This document shows positions 61,336 to 61,423 of a stretch of DNA of 61,423 bases, one piece after another. The notes below the pieces were generated by a model. It saw nothing but the letters and a program-made list of their open reading frames with translations, was not told the DNA's origin and ran no database searches. The translations under genes were made by a program, and so were the position numbers. This DNA comes from an uncultured Bacteroidales bacterium (GTDB taxonomy: Bacteria > Bacteroidota > Bacteroidia > Bacteroidales > UBA3663): positions 1-61,423 of the forward strand of contig CAJOLH010000012.1 in NCBI GenBank assembly GCA_905235375.1, in the 5' to 3' direction. How positions within the stretch are numbered: the stretch's first letter is position 1; each line of letters opens with the position of its first letter.

Positions 61336-61423
61336 GATCACGGATCATGGGGATTGAACGGATGAATGTCCGAATAAGGGCACACAGATTCACACAGATC
61401 CACACAGATTTTGCTTGCGCACT
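61336..61423 (+). repeat. Leader repeat module C, start, cut by window edge
   Basis: GGATCACGGATCATGG, then CACACAGATTCACACAGATC and TTTTGCTTGCGCAC match words of the folC module C in inverse orientation. The tract continues beyond the window and no gene start is seen. Confidence 0.75.

Overview
The window reads as chromosomal DNA of a Bacteroidales bacterium, most likely Prevotella-like. The evidence is the Bacteroidetes promoter pattern (TTTG, 19-21 bases, TANNTTTG) seen repeatedly, a class 3 fructose-1,6-bisphosphatase, a BACON-domain lipoprotein, a TonB-dependent receptor with an N-terminal carboxypeptidase-regulatory-like domain, DUF3575 outer-membrane proteins and FtsY/RimO/RavA-ViaA genes of Bacteroidetes type. 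No integrase, transposase, phage gene or CRISPR locus was recognised. The species call is an inference.

Layout. 0-7 kb: leftward glycosyltransferase, DNA polymerase III delta-prime, class 3 FBPase and folC, the last two behind long leaders made of dispersed repeat modules. 7-13.6 kb: rightward ftsY, rimO, a small unknown gene, a large TPR protein and guaA. 13.8-24 kb: a tightly packed five-gene operon of exported proteins (helical protein, two DUF3575-type barrel proteins, a 1079-residue protein with an OmpA-like segment, and a 1023-residue protein built from five repeated beta-barrel modules), closed by a terminator. 24.2-27.1 kb: a further outer-membrane barrel and an exported TPR protein. 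27.2-32.1 kb: a 51-residue peptide gene followed by FkbH-like, MaoC-like, SDR, acyl carrier protein and MBOAT genes, which look like an acyl-group synthesis and transfer cassette. 32.3-38.4 kb: nagB, a CapD/WbpM-type dehydratase, then a plant-like galacturonokinase, a uronate epimerase and a sugar nucleotidyltransferase, which together suggest salvage of galacturonate into UDP-sugars. 38.8-41.8 kb: leftward surface lipoprotein, tRNA-Gly, ribH and a membrane TPR protein. 42-48.3 kb: recF, a DciA/DUF721 gene, a TonB receptor, an ABC-F protein and a small exported protein. 48.4-50.8 kb: leftward membrane protein, trpS and an inositol-monophosphatase-type gene. 51-54.7 kb: NUDIX, mtaB and a pectinesterase fused to a DUF1460 domain. 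54.8-60.3 kb: leftward radC and efp, then rpmH, a RavA/ViaA pair (the RavA gene apparently frameshifted near its end) and pyrF. 60.3-61.4 kb: gene-free, holding two unrelated tandem arrays, a promoter and another copy of the leader-repeat modules.

The genes most likely to hold undescribed biology are the 13.8-24 kb envelope operon with its five-module barrel protein, the 27.2-32.1 kb acyl cassette with a leading peptide, the pectinesterase-DUF1460 fusion, and the composite promoter-leader repeat that sits between a promoter and the start of fbp, of folC and of whatever lies beyond the right edge. All calls rest on reading the sequence and on recalled family motifs. No database search was run.
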